64,000 nt of DNA from Brevibacillus brevis (GCF_031583145.1 NZ_CP134050.1:6031501-6095500), one strand, 5' to 3'; positions 1 through 9,139 are shown, counted from the stretch's first letter. The notes: generated from the letters alone by a model not told the origin. Translations and numbers: made by a program.

Positions 1-347
1 CTGGGCGCGAACACCGTAATGGCAGGACGGATCTTCCCGCCGTTGGTCGCGTATTCGATATGGCGAAACAGCGCCTCGGCCATTTCTTCCTCTGTCCTTG
101 CTTCACGCTCATCGAAGACGTGCAGCGTTTCCCAAAAAAACCGGCCGATGCAGCGATTGCTGTTGCGCCACGCCATTTTCGCCCCGTGCGCAAGCTCCTC
201 CGCCGTGTGCTCGTACGCTCCGTGTCTCGCAATCGACTCGCGCACCTCCTGCAGACGCAGCTCGGTCTCTTGCGTGGATTTTTCCAGCTCGCCGTAGCAT
301 GTACGGATAAAGCGCTCAGCGGCTTCCCACATTTGATGATGTTCCAT
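1..347 (-). CDS. nos: Bacterial nitric oxide synthase oxygenase, N-terminal 115 codons (partial)
   Basis: This gene runs off the left edge; only the first 115 codons are visible. bNOS oxidises L-arginine to NO and citrulline on a heme-thiolate centre, using reductases encoded elsewhere. The visible chain carries the family's heme-ligand motif WRNSNRCIGR (residues 60-69), with the Cys at residue 66, followed by the conserved block GGKIRPAIT near residue 103. The Cys position matches my recollection of Bacillus NOS. The ATG at 347 is preceded by AAAGAGGG at good spacing. The frame stays open to the window edge with no stop. There is no sign of a fused reductase in the visible part, as expected for a Gram-positive enzyme. 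The family call is firm; full length and C-terminus cannot be judged. Confidence 0.93.
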   Translation of the reverse strand, partial: MEHHQMWEAAERFIRTCYGELEKSTQETELRLQEVRESIARHGAYEHTAEELAHGAKMAWRNSNRCIGRFFWETLHVFDEREARTEEEMAEALFRHIEYATNGGKIRPAITVFAP

Positions 348-470
348 AGTGCCCTCTTTTCACGCTCGAATTGCCCTTATTATAATTTCTTGCCACAGCG
401 ATTACCAATCAATCAGACACCTGTCACAGCTCTGTCAGATTCCTTGTCCGATCATCCCGTTTCTCTCGCG

Positions 471-749
471 GATACCTCCTTCCTGAGCGCCTTGCTGTCC
501 GTGAACGAGTACTAGGAGAAATTCAACGGATATTTGCAGGAAATCGCTCAAAAATACTTCACGGAAGCGTACATGGGGACGAAAACCGCGGAAATTTCCG
601 ACATGATCCTGCCCTACGTGGAAAAGGACCCGACCAAGTTTCACACGACCGAGCAGTTCAAGGAGAGCGTGTCAGGGGGAAAAAGCCTGGTCCTTCTTTT
701 GATCGGAACTACGGTCTTCGCGCTTCTCTATCGAAGAAGACGGGTTTGA
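471..749 (+). pseudogene. CotH-kinase-like spore coat protein, C-terminal remnant
   Basis: The plus strand between nos and the ABC transporter reads as the C-terminal end of a CotH-family protein, the spore coat kinases related to B. subtilis CotH. The recognisable parts are the YLQEIAQKYFTEAYMG stretch and VEKDPTKFHTTEQFK, followed by a short hydrophobic tail ending RRRRV. The frame is interrupted by an in-frame TAG at 513-515, exactly where homologous chains continue (SVNEY-stop-EKFNGYLQE). No N-terminal kinase part or start site is visible upstream, where nos begins. I read it as a decayed 3' fragment. A short expressed peptide from the TTG at 534 cannot be excluded. The family call is from memory of CotH C-termini and is moderate. 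Confidence 0.5.
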
Positions 750-790
750 CGAGAATGAACAAAAGGTGATCAATCAAACACGGAATCAAC

Positions 791-823
791 AAAAAAGCGG
801 CCCTTCTGCAGGACCGCTTTTTT
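791..823. terminator. Bidirectional rho-independent terminator
   Basis: The arms AAAAAAGCGG and CCGCTTTTTT form a perfect 10-bp stem around a 13-nt loop, with A and T runs on the two sides. It lies between the CotH-like remnant and the end of the ABC permease gene and can serve both. Confidence 0.85.
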
Positions 824-839
824 TGTTTCCCTTTGCTTC

Positions 840-1634
840 TTATTTCCACGGGATCAGCCTGCGCTCCAGCCATTGAAGCACCCGGTTGAACAACAGCCCA
901 AGCAGGGACAGGATCAGTACCCCGACCATCAGCTTGGTCGTAATCATGAGGTTCCCGTAGTGCAGCACCATCGCGCCGATCCCTTCCTGCGCCGCGACCA
1001 TCTCGGCGGACACCAAAAGCAGCAGGGACGTTCCCGCAGACAGCTTCAAGCCTGCGAAAATCATCGGCAGCGAGCCCGGCAAAATGACCTTGCGAATGAC
1101 GTTCAGGTGGTTGGAGCCGAAGGTCACGGCCGCCTTGATCAGCATCGGATCGACGTTTTTGACGCCGGAAAACGTGTTGATGACGACCGGGAAAAAGACC
1201 CCGAGGGCGATGATCGCCACCTTGGGCAGCTCGCCGATCCCCAGCCACAAAATAATCAGCGGCAGTAAGGCGATCTTCGGAATCGGGTAGATCGAATACA
1301 CGATAGGAGACACGATGGCATCCGTCCAGCGGGAGAACCCGAGGATCAGGCCCACGAGAATGCCGAGGGCAGCTCCGATCGCGTATCCGACCCCAATGCG
1401 GTACAGACTCGCGAGCAAATCCTTGTAAAGCTCGCCGCTGGAGATCATGTCCCAGGCCGCTGCCAAAATTGCAGTAGGTGCAGGCAAAAACAGCGGAGGA
1501 ACGATTTCCAGACGGCAGATCACTTCCCAGATCACGAGCAGACAGGCAATCCCCATGACTGCAGCATACCTGGGAATTTTGGTTTCCAAAAAGGCTACAC
1601 GGTTCGTTATGACTTGTCGTTGTGGATCAGACAT
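840..1634 (-). CDS. ABC transporter permease, SsuC/TauC type
   Basis: This encodes a 264-residue inner-membrane permease of the nitrate/sulfonate/taurine importer family (BPD_transp_1). It starts MSDPQRQV, has about six hydrophobic segments from residue 25 on, and contains the permease-to-ATPase coupling region near TFGSNHLNVIRKVILPGS. It is the third gene of a binding-protein, ATPase, permease operon transcribed leftwards; its start lies 4 nt after the ATPase stop. The start at 1634 is chosen because GGGAGGGG sits just upstream. A longer open frame reaching 1757 would run deep into the ATPase gene and lacks such a site. The substrate cannot be fixed from sequence; sulfonates, taurine, nitrate, thiamin-precursor-like or similar small solutes are possible. 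Confidence 0.88.
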   Translation of the reverse strand: MSDPQRQVITNRVAFLETKIPRYAAVMGIACLLVIWEVICRLEIVPPLFLPAPTAILAAAWDMISSGELYKDLLASLYRIGVGYAIGAALGILVGLILGFSRWTDAIVSPIVYSIYPIPKIALLPLIILWLGIGELPKVAIIALGVFFPVVINTFSGVKNVDPMLIKAAVTFGSNHLNVIRKVILPGSLPMIFAGLKLSAGTSLLLLVSAEMVAAQEGIGAMVLHYGNLMITTKLMVGVLILSLLGLLFNRVLQWLERRLIPWK

Positions 1635-1638
1635 CCTG

Positions 1639-2412
1639 TTACCCCTCCCTCGACGCTTCGCGGGCATCGTGGCGAATGAGCTGCCAGATCTCGTCGGCAT
1701 ACTGTTCGAATTGGGCCCGGTACTGTTCTTGATCCCGGCCGATTTTCGGCAGATCAATCTGAATGATGCTCTTGATCTGGCCAGGATGTCTGGACAAGAC
1801 GATCACTCGATCCGCCAAATAGACGGCTTCCTGGATGTTGTGCGTCACATAGAGCGTGCTCAGCTTGGTGCGGTTCCAGATCGTCAGCAGCTCTTCCTGC
1901 ATGATGGTGCGGGTCTGCGCGTCCAAAGCGGAAAACGGCTCGTCCATCAGCAGCAAATCCGGCTCGATCGCAAGCGCCCTGGCGATCCCGGCCCGCTGTC
2001 TCATCCCGCCGGACAGCTGCTTCGGATACGCGTTTTCAAAGCCGCTGAGTCCGACCATCTCGATGTAATGCTTGCCCTTTTCCTGCTGCTCCTGCTTGCT
2101 GGCCCCGCGCTCTTCCAACCCGAATATTACGTTTTCATAGACGCTTCGCCACGGGAACAGCGCGATTTCCTGAAAGACGATGCCCAGACTCGGTTTCTTT
2201 CCGTTCGTCCCTTCGAAATACACTGTTCCGTTTGTCGGCGACATCAGTCCGCCCACGATGTTCAGCAGAGTCGACTTCCCGCAGCCGCTCGGCCCGACGA
2301 GGACGACGAACTCCTCTTTTTCAATGGCGAAGCTGATGTTTTTCAGGGCGGTAACTTCCCGTTTTTTCGAGTCAACAAACGTTTTGTCGACGTTTTCAAC
2401 TACGATTCTCAT
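1639..2412 (-). CDS. ABC transporter ATP-binding protein, SsuB/TauB type
   Basis: This is the cytoplasmic ATPase of the importer, 257 residues. It has Walker [10 protein letters not shown] near residue 40, Q-loop [10 protein letters not shown], signature [15 protein letters not shown] and Walker [13 protein letters not shown]. The methionine at 2412 is chosen over a GTG at 2421 because the AGGGAAG site is 8 nt from 2412 but almost touches the GTG. The gene lies a few bases past or overlapping the stop of the binding-protein gene, so translation is probably coupled. Together with the flanking genes it makes a complete importer. Family assignment is clear; the transported compound is not. Confidence 0.92.
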   Translation of the reverse strand: MRIVVENVDKTFVDSKKREVTALKNISFAIEKEEFVVLVGPSGCGKSTLLNIVGGLMSPTNGTVYFEGTNGKKPSLGIVFQEIALFPWRSVYENVIFGLEERGASKQEQQEKGKHYIEMVGLSGFENAYPKQLSGGMRQRAGIARALAIEPDLLLMDEPFSALDAQTRTIMQEELLTIWNRTKLSTLYVTHNIQEAVYLADRVIVLSRHPGQIKSIIQIDLPKIGRDQEQYRAQFEQYADEIWQLIRHDAREASREG

Positions 2413-2417
2413 TGCGG

Positions 2418-3491
2418 TCACTTCCCTAATTTCTGCACAGCTTCATCGAGCAACTGGGTATTAACGATTTCTGTCGTATCGATCGCCTTGTCGATCAGTT
2501 TTTCCTTCGCGTACCAGTCTACCTGTGTCTTGATGTCGGACTCCAGCAGCTTTCCGTCGCGGTCGATGTACGGCAGACCTTTTTTGATCATGTCCGGCTC
2601 CTGGTCGGTGTACTTCGCGATGATGCTCACGACTTCATCGTAGTTCGCACCCGGTACGATTTTGCCGTCTTTCTGGGTCAGGACTGCATCGTAGTAGTAG
2701 CGGGTCGCTTTTGCGTACGCCTTGAGGAAGCGCTCGGCTGCGTCCTTGTTGTCCGCCAGTTTCGGCGAGAAGAAGATGCCCGAGGTCTGATAGTCCATTT
2801 CGTCGCCTACTTGCGCGATCACTTTGCCATAGCCCTCTTTCACGACAGTGGAAATGTTCGGTTCATTCAGCAGAATCGCATCGACCTGCTTGCTCTTCAG
2901 CGCTTCCATCAAGCCTTTGATGCTGTTGAGCGGCACCAGCTGGACATCGTTCAGCGTCAAGCCGTGTTTCTCCAGCAATCGACCCGCCATGTAATGGTAC
3001 GTCGAGCCGGTTTGGGTGATCCCGATTTTCTTGCCCTTTAGCTCTTCAATGCTTTTAAGGGCTGAATCGCTTGGGAACAACAAAGCCGAGGAAGAGTAGC
3101 CCTTCTGCTCTCTGCCCTTGTCCGCCACGATAACCAGCTTTTGTCCGCCTGCGACCATGTTGTACAAGCTGGCGGTGATCCCTGTCGCCCCTACGTCTAC
3201 GCTGCCTGCTGCAGTTGCGACTGCGATCGGTTGAGCTGCCTCAAACCATTTTGCCTGTGCATCGATGTTCTCTTCCTTAAAAAAGCCTTTTTCGATCCCG
3301 ATAAACAGCGGCGCCGAGCTGGTCAGCTTCAACATACCGACATCAATTTTAATAGGCTCCGATGCGGCGGCTTGTCCGCTTTGTCCTGTCTGCTGCTCCG
3401 CCGTCTGGCCTCCTTCAGACTTGCCACAGCCCACGAGCGCCAGGGACAGTGCCAACGCTGCGCTGAGCAGTATACTTGCTTGCTTTTTCAC
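2418..3491 (-). CDS. ABC transporter substrate-binding lipoprotein, SsuA/NMT1 type
   Basis: The 357-residue product begins with a lipoprotein signal peptide (MKKQASILL, then lipobox LVGC with Cys 22) and a low-complexity Ser/Gln/Ala linker. A periplasmic-binding-like domain of the NMT1/SsuA family follows, with [19 protein letters not shown] near residue 60 and [16 protein letters not shown] near 155. It would be anchored outside the membrane and deliver ligand to the permease. It is the first gene of the operon and starts with GTG at 3491 behind GGAGGGG. A TATAAT-like -10 lies upstream. The ligand could be an aliphatic sulfonate, taurine or nitrate; the sequence alone does not decide. Confidence 0.88.
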   Translation of the reverse strand: MKKQASILLSAALALSLALVGCGKSEGGQTAEQQTGQSGQAAASEPIKIDVGMLKLTSSAPLFIGIEKGFFKEENIDAQAKWFEAAQPIAVATAAGSVDVGATGITASLYNMVAGGQKLVIVADKGREQKGYSSSALLFPSDSALKSIEELKGKKIGITQTGSTYHYMAGRLLEKHGLTLNDVQLVPLNSIKGLMEALKSKQVDAILLNEPNISTVVKEGYGKVIAQVGDEMDYQTSGIFFSPKLADNKDAAERFLKAYAKATRYYYDAVLTQKDGKIVPGANYDEVVSIIAKYTDQEPDMIKKGLPYIDRDGKLLESDIKTQVDWYAKEKLIDKAIDTTEIVNTQLLDEAVQKLGK

Positions 3492-3539
3492 GATTCTTTC
3501 CCCTCCAATTTTAGTCGTAGCATCCCACGTTTAATTTTA

Positions 3540-3545
3540 ATTATA
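3540..3545 (-). promoter_or_regulatory. Candidate -10 element of the ABC importer operon
   Basis: The minus strand reads TATAAT here, about 50 nt before the GTG of the binding-protein gene, in an A+T-rich stretch. I do not see a good -35 at the right distance, so this is a weak call. Confidence 0.35.
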
Positions 3546-3577
3546 TTTCGACAAAATAACATAAAAACTTGCATAGA

Positions 3578-4078
3578 TCAATGTTTCCATTTCAATAAAC
3601 GCTCGTTCCCCGACTGGAAAAGCCTGGTCATGTACACAATCTGGCCGGTGTGATACGAGTAATGTGCCGTGGTATGGGAAAGAATCTCGAGGATCGTCTT
3701 TTGATAGGAAGCAATCTCCGCGCCGGGTGGATAGACAACCGTGACGACCCGCTCCAAATCTTCCCCTGTCAATCGCTCGATTTCCTTTCGCGATTCATCG
3801 CGCACATAAGTCAGATGCTCCAGCAGCTCAGCACCCGTATGCGTCCTCTCCGCCAAAAACTCCTCGGACCGCTCACGGACAAACGGCTTGTTTCCAATCG
3901 CGCTCACCACATTGTGGTATTCGTTGCCCGCCAGATGCAGGCACAGGTTGCCCACGCTGTTGGTCCCCTCTCTCCCCCTCCTCCAGATCATCTCTTCCGG
4001 CAGCCTCTCGAGAGCCTTGCGTATGCGGTCTAATTCCGTGTCCAGCAAATGCAGGGTTTGCTTGTAGAACAGCTCCAT
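3578..4078 (-). CDS. DinB-like / DUF1572 family protein
   Basis: The 166-residue protein belongs to the DinB/YfiT four-helix-bundle superfamily, whose members often bind a metal through three histidines and in some cases transfer thiols. Visible candidate ligands are in LAGNEYHNV near residue 53 and in HTTAHYSYHTGQI near residue 140. The ATG at 4078 follows GGAGGAGAG. It ends 86 nt before the ABC binding-protein gene begins and lies downstream of a TetR gene on the same strand. Its cellular role is unknown. Confidence 0.75.
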   Translation of the reverse strand: MELFYKQTLHLLDTELDRIRKALERLPEEMIWRRGREGTNSVGNLCLHLAGNEYHNVVSAIGNKPFVRERSEEFLAERTHTGAELLEHLTYVRDESRKEIERLTGEDLERVVTVVYPPGAEIASYQKTILEILSHTTAHYSYHTGQIVYMTRLFQSGNERLLKWKH

Positions 4079-4159
4079 GCAGCTACTCTCCTCCTTTTCA
4101 ATGAAGCAAGAATTTTCATTTCAATTACAGTTTACAAAACACGAAAAGCCGGGACTGTT

Positions 4160-4753
4160 TCACTCCCTCGGCCTCGTGTCCGCTTGTGGACTCCCGTACC
4201 CCTCCAGCATGACTTGGAAAATGAGCTCGTTCCACTTAGCGTCCAGCATGGTCTTGTCTTTCGGAATCTGAATGGATTGGAACAAGAGGCTGGCGATCAG
4301 GCTGCTGGGGATGTCGGCGCGAATCGATCCGGACTGTTTGCATTCGTCAATCACATCGGTCAAGAGTCGGGTCAAGACATGGTGCTGCTGACGGAGCTTC
4401 GCCAGGTTTTGTTTGACGCTCGGCGATGCTTCACCGTTCACGAAGGGAGCAAACAGCAGGATTTGATGAAGATGCGCGTATTTCATGAATGAGTCGAAGA
4501 TCCTGCGCAGCCGCTCCAGCGGTACTGCGATGTTATTCAGTCCTTCGTATTCCGCCATGATCGTATCCATGAGATGGACCATGAGCGCTGCGATCAGCTC
4601 GTCCTTGTTGGAAAAGTACTCGTAAATGGTGCTGCGGCTCACATTGAGCTGGTCCGACACGAGCTTGAAATGAAAGCCCGCATACCCCTTTTCCATCAGG
4701 ATGTTACCGGACACCGCGTAAAGCTCGTGGATGTTCATTTTTTGTTTGGCCAT
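4160..4753 (-). CDS. TetR/AcrR family transcriptional regulator
   Basis: The 197-residue protein has a typical TetR N-terminal helix-turn-helix (FKLVSDQLNVSRSTIYEYF, about residues 28-46) and a helical C-terminal ligand and dimer domain. It is followed 82 nt later by the DinB-like gene in the same direction, so it may control that gene and itself. No clear palindrome was found upstream. The ligand is unknown. Confidence 0.85.
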   Translation of the reverse strand: MAKQKMNIHELYAVSGNILMEKGYAGFHFKLVSDQLNVSRSTIYEYFSNKDELIAALMVHLMDTIMAEYEGLNNIAVPLERLRRIFDSFMKYAHLHQILLFAPFVNGEASPSVKQNLAKLRQQHHVLTRLLTDVIDECKQSGSIRADIPSSLIASLLFQSIQIPKDKTMLDAKWNELIFQVMLEGYGSPQADTRPRE

Positions 4754-5053
4754 ATCAACGCCCTCTTTACTTGCTTTTCAATGCACCGAACTGACAAATC
4801 TCGATTATGAACAGTTTACACAAGCCCACCTGGAACCTCAACCCTGCTGCCCGTTCACGGGCGGCGGCTCCTTCCGCCGACAACACCCGAGTAATAGACT
4901 GTGAAAAGCCTCCGCAGGCGGTCCTGCGCCCCTCGATTTGCCAGCCAGTTTTGTGTCAAAATCGTTACGTTGTCCACGTTCCAGCAACAACCAATCCACT
5001 TTTTCTGCAAAAACTATTGCAAACGGGGAAAGAAACGGTTAGATTTTGGTTAA
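4754..5053. other. Intergenic region between the TetR gene and the efe promoter
   Basis: About 300 nt between two divergent units. It contains only short G+C-rich hairpin-like repeats around 4850-4930 and presumably the TetR promoter. No credible coding frame was seen. Confidence 0.5.
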
Positions 5054-5082
5054 TTGATAATGATTTTTATTCTCGCTATATA
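5054..5082 (+). promoter_or_regulatory. efe operon promoter with overlapping Fur box
   Basis: A sigma-A-type promoter is visible as TTGATA (5054-5059), a 17-nt spacer and TATATA (5077-5082). Overlapping the -35 and spacer, 5055-5069 reads TGATAATGATTTTTA. This matches 12 of the 14 specified positions of the Bacillus Fur 7-1-7 consensus (TGATAAT-N-ATTATCA). Iron-loaded Fur would occlude RNA polymerase, so the operon should be induced by iron starvation. Confidence 0.8.
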
Positions 5083-5125
5083 AGCAAGCACTTATATGAT
5101 TTCGATAAGGGGTTGTCTTTTCACG

Positions 5126-6025
5126 ATGAGCAAGAAATGGGTTTATCCTTTGAGCGCAGTTGTACTCGGTTCTTCCTTGATGCTGTCCGCATGCGGAAAC
5201 GCGGACACCGCGAAAAAGCCTGAAACTGCCCAGCCTGCACAAACCACCGCTGGCAGCCAGACTCCAGCTGCTGACTCCAGCCAGGCATCTGCTGCATCGC
5301 CGGAGCTCCAGGCTTTGATCGACAAGTACCAAAAATGGGTGATCGAGCAAACCGACCAGCTGGTAAAATCCACGGAGGCTTTCACCAACGCTGTAAAAGC
5401 CGGCGATATGGAAACAGCCAAAAAGCTGTATGCTCCTTCCCGCGCTTACTATGAGAAAATCGAGCCGATCGCCGAATCGCTGGGAGACTTCGATCCATGG
5501 ATCGACGCACGCGAAGGCGACGTCCCTGACAACGAGTGGCGCGGTTACCACAAGCTCGAAAAAGCGCTGTGGGAAACCAAATCCCTCGAAGGACAGGACA
5601 AAGTCGCCGATCAGCTGCTGCAAGACGTGAAGCAGCTCCGTGTGAAAGTAGAAAGCGTGGAAATCGATGTGCCGATGCTCGTCACCGGCGCGGTCGAACT
5701 GCTGAACGAGGTATCTACCAGCAAAGTGACCGGGGAAGAAGAGCGCTACTCTCACACCGACTTTTACGACTTTGCCGCAAACGTAGAGGGCGCGAACGAG
5801 ATTTTCAAAGTGCTGAAATCCTCGGTAGAGGCCAAAGACGCCGCGCTGGCAAAAGAAATCGAGACCCGATTCCAGGAGCTGGATCAGGCTCTTGCTCCCT
5901 ATCGCAAGGGTGACGGCTTTGTCCTCTACACCGATATCAAGGAAGACCAGGTGAAAAAGCTCAGCCAGGCATTGGACGCCCTGGCGGAACCTCTGTCTAA
6001 AATGGGAACCATAGTAGGAGGCTAA
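5126..6025 (+). CDS. efeO: EfeO/EfeM-type iron uptake lipoprotein
   Basis: EfeO presents iron to the EfeUB uptake system. The 299-residue product has a lipoprotein signal (lipobox LSAC, Cys 23), a Ser/Ala/Gln-rich linker to about residue 58, and an imelysin-like (M75) helical domain. The family's HxxE metal motif is visible as HKLE at residues 142-145. The N-terminal cupredoxin domain of E. coli EfeO is absent, so this is the short EfeM type. The start at 5126 gives a clean signal peptide; AAGGGG lies about 14 nt upstream, slightly far. An upstream in-frame ATG at 5096 would add ten residues before the signal. First gene of efeO-efeB-efeU. Confidence 0.92.
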   Translation: MSKKWVYPLSAVVLGSSLMLSACGNADTAKKPETAQPAQTTAGSQTPAADSSQASAASPELQALIDKYQKWVIEQTDQLVKSTEAFTNAVKAGDMETAKKLYAPSRAYYEKIEPIAESLGDFDPWIDAREGDVPDNEWRGYHKLEKALWETKSLEGQDKVADQLLQDVKQLRVKVESVEIDVPMLVTGAVELLNEVSTSKVTGEEERYSHTDFYDFAANVEGANEIFKVLKSSVEAKDAALAKEIETRFQELDQALAPYRKGDGFVLYTDIKEDQVKKLSQALDALAEPLSKMGTIVGG

Positions 6026-6029
6026 CCCG

Positions 6030-7313
6030 ATGGATACGAAACGTCTCGAGACGATTGGCAACAAGAAACTGACTCGACGGGACGCGCTGAAGCTGGCTGG
6101 TGTTGGAGGACTCGGTCTGTTGGTAGGAGCAGGCGGCATGGGTGCGCTCATGCAGCCCAAGCCTTCCGCCGCGAATTTGGCCGGATCGGCGGAATCCAAC
6201 TCCGCCGACGGGATTGTTCCTTTTTACGGAAAGCACCAGGCCGGAATCATTACGCCTATGCAGGACTTTATCTGCATGGGTGCTTTTGATTTGACGGCCA
6301 CCTCGCTTGATGACGTACGGAAGCTGTTCCAGAGCTGGACAGAGGCTTCCGCGCGCTTGACCGCGGGGAAAAGCGTCGGAGACGAGAGCGGCCACTCCCT
6401 TCTGCCCCCGGTCGATACCGGCGAAAGCATGGGACTCGGTGCGATGCGCATGACGATTACGTTTGGCCTCGGACCTTCTTTCTTCGACGAGCGCTTTGGA
6501 TTGGCGAGCAAGCGTCCCGCTCCCCTGGTCGATCTGCCGCATTTCAACAGCGACGATATTCGAAAGGAATGGACGGGTGGCGATGTCGTCGTGCAGGTCT
6601 GCGCCAACGACCCGCAAGTCGCGTTCCACGCTTTGCGCAATTTGGCCCGCATCGGGCGCGGAAAAGCGGTGCTCCGCTGGGTGCAGGACGGTTTCCAGCG
6701 TACCAGCGCGGCCGATCCGAAGGGCTCTACGCCGCGCAACCTGCTTGGCTTCAAGGACGGCACGGCCAATCCAAACGTAAGCGATGAGAAGACGGCAGAC
6801 GAGATCGTCTGGGCGCAGTCGTCCGACGATCCGGCCTGGATGGCGGGCGGCTCATACATGGTCATGCGCCGAATCCGCATGCGAATCGAGGTGTGGGACC
6901 GTTCCACCCTCGCCGATCAGGAGAGCACATTTGGCAGACACCGCGAATCCGGCGCGCCGCTGGGCAAAACGGATGAATTCGACGACCTCGAGCTGGATCG
7001 CAAGGACAGCAAAGGAAAACCGGTCATCCCGGCCACCTCGCACGTCGCCCTGGCGCATATGGACGGGAAAGTAAAAATTTTGCGCCGCGGTTATTCGTAT
7101 TCCAGCGGCATGGATCTGAAAACGGGACAGTTGGATGCAGGGCTGCTGTTCGTGTGCTTCAACCGCGACCCGCGCAAGCAATTCATCCCCATGCAGCAAA
7201 AGCTGGCTGCAGCCGATCAGCTGAACGAGTACATCTCCCACGTCGGCAGCGGCATTTTCGCCTGTCTTCCCGGGGCAAGTGAAGGCGGATATATCGGGGA
7301 CACCCTCTTTTAA
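6030..7313 (+). CDS. efeB: EfeB, Tat-exported Dyp-type heme peroxidase
   Basis: EfeB is the heme peroxidase of the ferrous/heme iron uptake system and acts outside the membrane. The 427-residue protein starts with a twin-arginine signal (LTRRDALKLAG near residue 13 followed by a Gly-rich hydrophobic stretch). It carries the DyP signature GFKDG at residues 240-244 with the catalytic Asp at 243. A conserved FGRHRESGAP block further on contains the likely proximal-side His. It begins 4 nt after efeO, so the genes are surely co-transcribed. Length and motifs are complete and nothing looks damaged. Confidence 0.95.
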   Translation: MDTKRLETIGNKKLTRRDALKLAGVGGLGLLVGAGGMGALMQPKPSAANLAGSAESNSADGIVPFYGKHQAGIITPMQDFICMGAFDLTATSLDDVRKLFQSWTEASARLTAGKSVGDESGHSLLPPVDTGESMGLGAMRMTITFGLGPSFFDERFGLASKRPAPLVDLPHFNSDDIRKEWTGGDVVVQVCANDPQVAFHALRNLARIGRGKAVLRWVQDGFQRTSAADPKGSTPRNLLGFKDGTANPNVSDEKTADEIVWAQSSDDPAWMAGGSYMVMRRIRMRIEVWDRSTLADQESTFGRHRESGAPLGKTDEFDDLELDRKDSKGKPVIPATSHVALAHMDGKVKILRRGYSYSSGMDLKTGQLDAGLLFVCFNRDPRKQFIPMQQKLAAADQLNEYISHVGSGIFACLPGASEGGYIGDTLF

Positions 7314-7340
7314 TTTCCTACAGGGATGGAGTGAAACAAC

Positions 7341-9128
7341 TTGAAACGCTACATGCTCATCATCTGTATGTCCTTCCTGCTTCTCGCCTCGGGACTTTCG
7401 CCTGCCCATGCAGAACCACTGCAGGCAGACGAGCTGAAGCAAATGATCGCGCTCTCCAGCGATGCGTTGATCAGCAGCGGGGACAAAAACTGGGACGAAG
7501 TGAAAAAAGCCGTTGCCAGCATGCAGACACTCTGGGAAAAAAACGACGAGACTTCTGCAGAAGCCCAGTCGCTTACAGCGGCCTTGGCTGATGCCAGGAA
7601 GGCGCTGGACGGCGTAGGCAGCGATCCCGAAGCCGCATCGGCCGCCATTTCCAAGCTCGCAAAGGCAGCCGACCGATTCGTCTCTGCCAAAGAAGATTCC
7701 GGCAAGCCAAAAGAAAAAGCGCACAAGCAAATTTCTGCACTCCTGCCGCTGCTCCAGGACAGTCTGAAAGCTGCGACGGCGGGAGATGGCGAAACCTCCA
7801 TGAAGGCGTACAACAGCTTCGTCACCGGCTGGTACAAAGCCGAAAACCTCGTCCGGGCGGAAAATCCCCAGGTGTACGGCAATATGGAAGTCAAGATCAG
7901 CGGCGCACGGATTGCCCTGAACACACAGCCGCCTGACCCTGAGAAAAGCAAAGCAAAGCTGCAGGACCTGATTACCGCCGTGGAAGATTACCTTTCCGGC
8001 AAAGCAGCCGCCAATGCGGCGAACGCGACTGCTGCTGCCGGCGATCAGCCGTCTATCGCTTCCCTGCTGGAGCTGCTGGATTCCGTGGCCGTCGACATCC
8101 AAAACAAGCAGGCCGACAGCGCAGCGGGAAAAATGGATACGTTTATTTCCACGTGGCCGTCCGTAGAAGGCGTCGTCATGACGAAATCACCGGCTACGTA
8201 CAGCAGCGTCGAGGCAAAAATGGTATCCATCCCGACCCTGATCTTGTCCAGCCCTCCGAACTGGGAGAAGGCCTCCGCTTACATCCAGGAACTGAAAAGC
8301 GAGCTTCAGCCTTTCGCCGCTTCTTCTTCCTACACTGCATGGGATGCCGGAGTGATCCTGTTCCGTGAAGGTCTGGAGGCCATTTTGATCATCGTCTCCC
8401 TGCTGACGTTCCTGAACCGCTCGGGCAATGAAGACAAGCGCAAATGGATCTGGTCCGGAGCCGGCGTCGGCATCATATGTTCGGCCGCTCTCGCCATTTT
8501 GCTCAGCATCGTGTTCTCCAATCTGTCTACCGGCAGTTCCCGGGAGACCATTGAAGGAATTACAGGCATTATCGCCGTCCTGTTTATGCTGACGATTGGC
8601 GCCTGGCTGCACAGGAAGTCCAACCTGCAAGCGTGGAACCGCTACGTGGAAAAGTCGATCGGGACATCGCTGGCCAAAGGAACCCTGTGGTCGCTCAGCT
8701 TCACCGCGTTTCTCGCAGTCATCCGCGAAGGGGCGGAAACGATCATCTTTTACATGGGGATGGCCGCATCCATTCGCATGGCCGACCTGTTTATCGGCAT
8801 CGGCTGCGCACTCGTGGTGCTCGCGCTCATCGCCTTCGCGATCATCAAGCTCAGCGCCCGAATCCCGATCCGGCCCTTCTTCCTGGTAGCGAGCCTGCTG
8901 CTCTACTACATGGCGTTCAAATTCATCGGCGCCAGCATCCATTCGCTGCAAGTGACGGGCAGCCTGGCCTCCCACAGCTCCGATTACTTGCTTTACGCGC
9001 CGCAGCTCGGCATCTACGCCAACTGGGAGACCACCATTCCGCAGCTGGTCGTACTGGCGGTCGTCCTCGTCAACTTCCTTCGCAATGCGGGAAAACGGAC
9101 GATCAAGCCGCTGCCGCAAACCAACTGA
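7341..9128 (+). CDS. efeU: EfeU/FTR1 family iron permease with long extracellular N-domain
   Basis: This is the membrane permease of the Efe system. The 595-residue chain has a signal peptide (to about residue 24), an extracytoplasmic helical region of about 300 residues, and then the FTR1 permease with about seven membrane spans. The two REXXE iron-translocation motifs are present: REGLE at 342-346 and REGAE at 462-466. The start is TTG at 7341 behind a GGATGGAG site. The long N-domain is typical of Firmicute and actinobacterial EfeU and distinguishes it from E. coli EfeU. It is the last gene of the operon and is followed by a strong terminator. Confidence 0.93.
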   Translation: MKRYMLIICMSFLLLASGLSPAHAEPLQADELKQMIALSSDALISSGDKNWDEVKKAVASMQTLWEKNDETSAEAQSLTAALADARKALDGVGSDPEAASAAISKLAKAADRFVSAKEDSGKPKEKAHKQISALLPLLQDSLKAATAGDGETSMKAYNSFVTGWYKAENLVRAENPQVYGNMEVKISGARIALNTQPPDPEKSKAKLQDLITAVEDYLSGKAAANAANATAAAGDQPSIASLLELLDSVAVDIQNKQADSAAGKMDTFISTWPSVEGVVMTKSPATYSSVEAKMVSIPTLILSSPPNWEKASAYIQELKSELQPFAASSSYTAWDAGVILFREGLEAILIIVSLLTFLNRSGNEDKRKWIWSGAGVGIICSAALAILLSIVFSNLSTGSSRETIEGITGIIAVLFMLTIGAWLHRKSNLQAWNRYVEKSIGTSLAKGTLWSLSFTAFLAVIREGAETIIFYMGMAASIRMADLFIGIGCALVVLALIAFAIIKLSARIPIRPFFLVASLLLYYMAFKFIGASIHSLQVTGSLASHSSDYLLYAPQLGIYANWETTIPQLVVLAVVLVNFLRNAGKRTIKPLPQTN

Positions 9129-9139
9129 ACCATGCAAAA

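Noticed and set aside
5039-6199. A 386-codon minus-strand open frame opposite efeO
   Set aside because: efeO has a lipoprotein signal, HxxE motif and operon context; the antisense frame has none.
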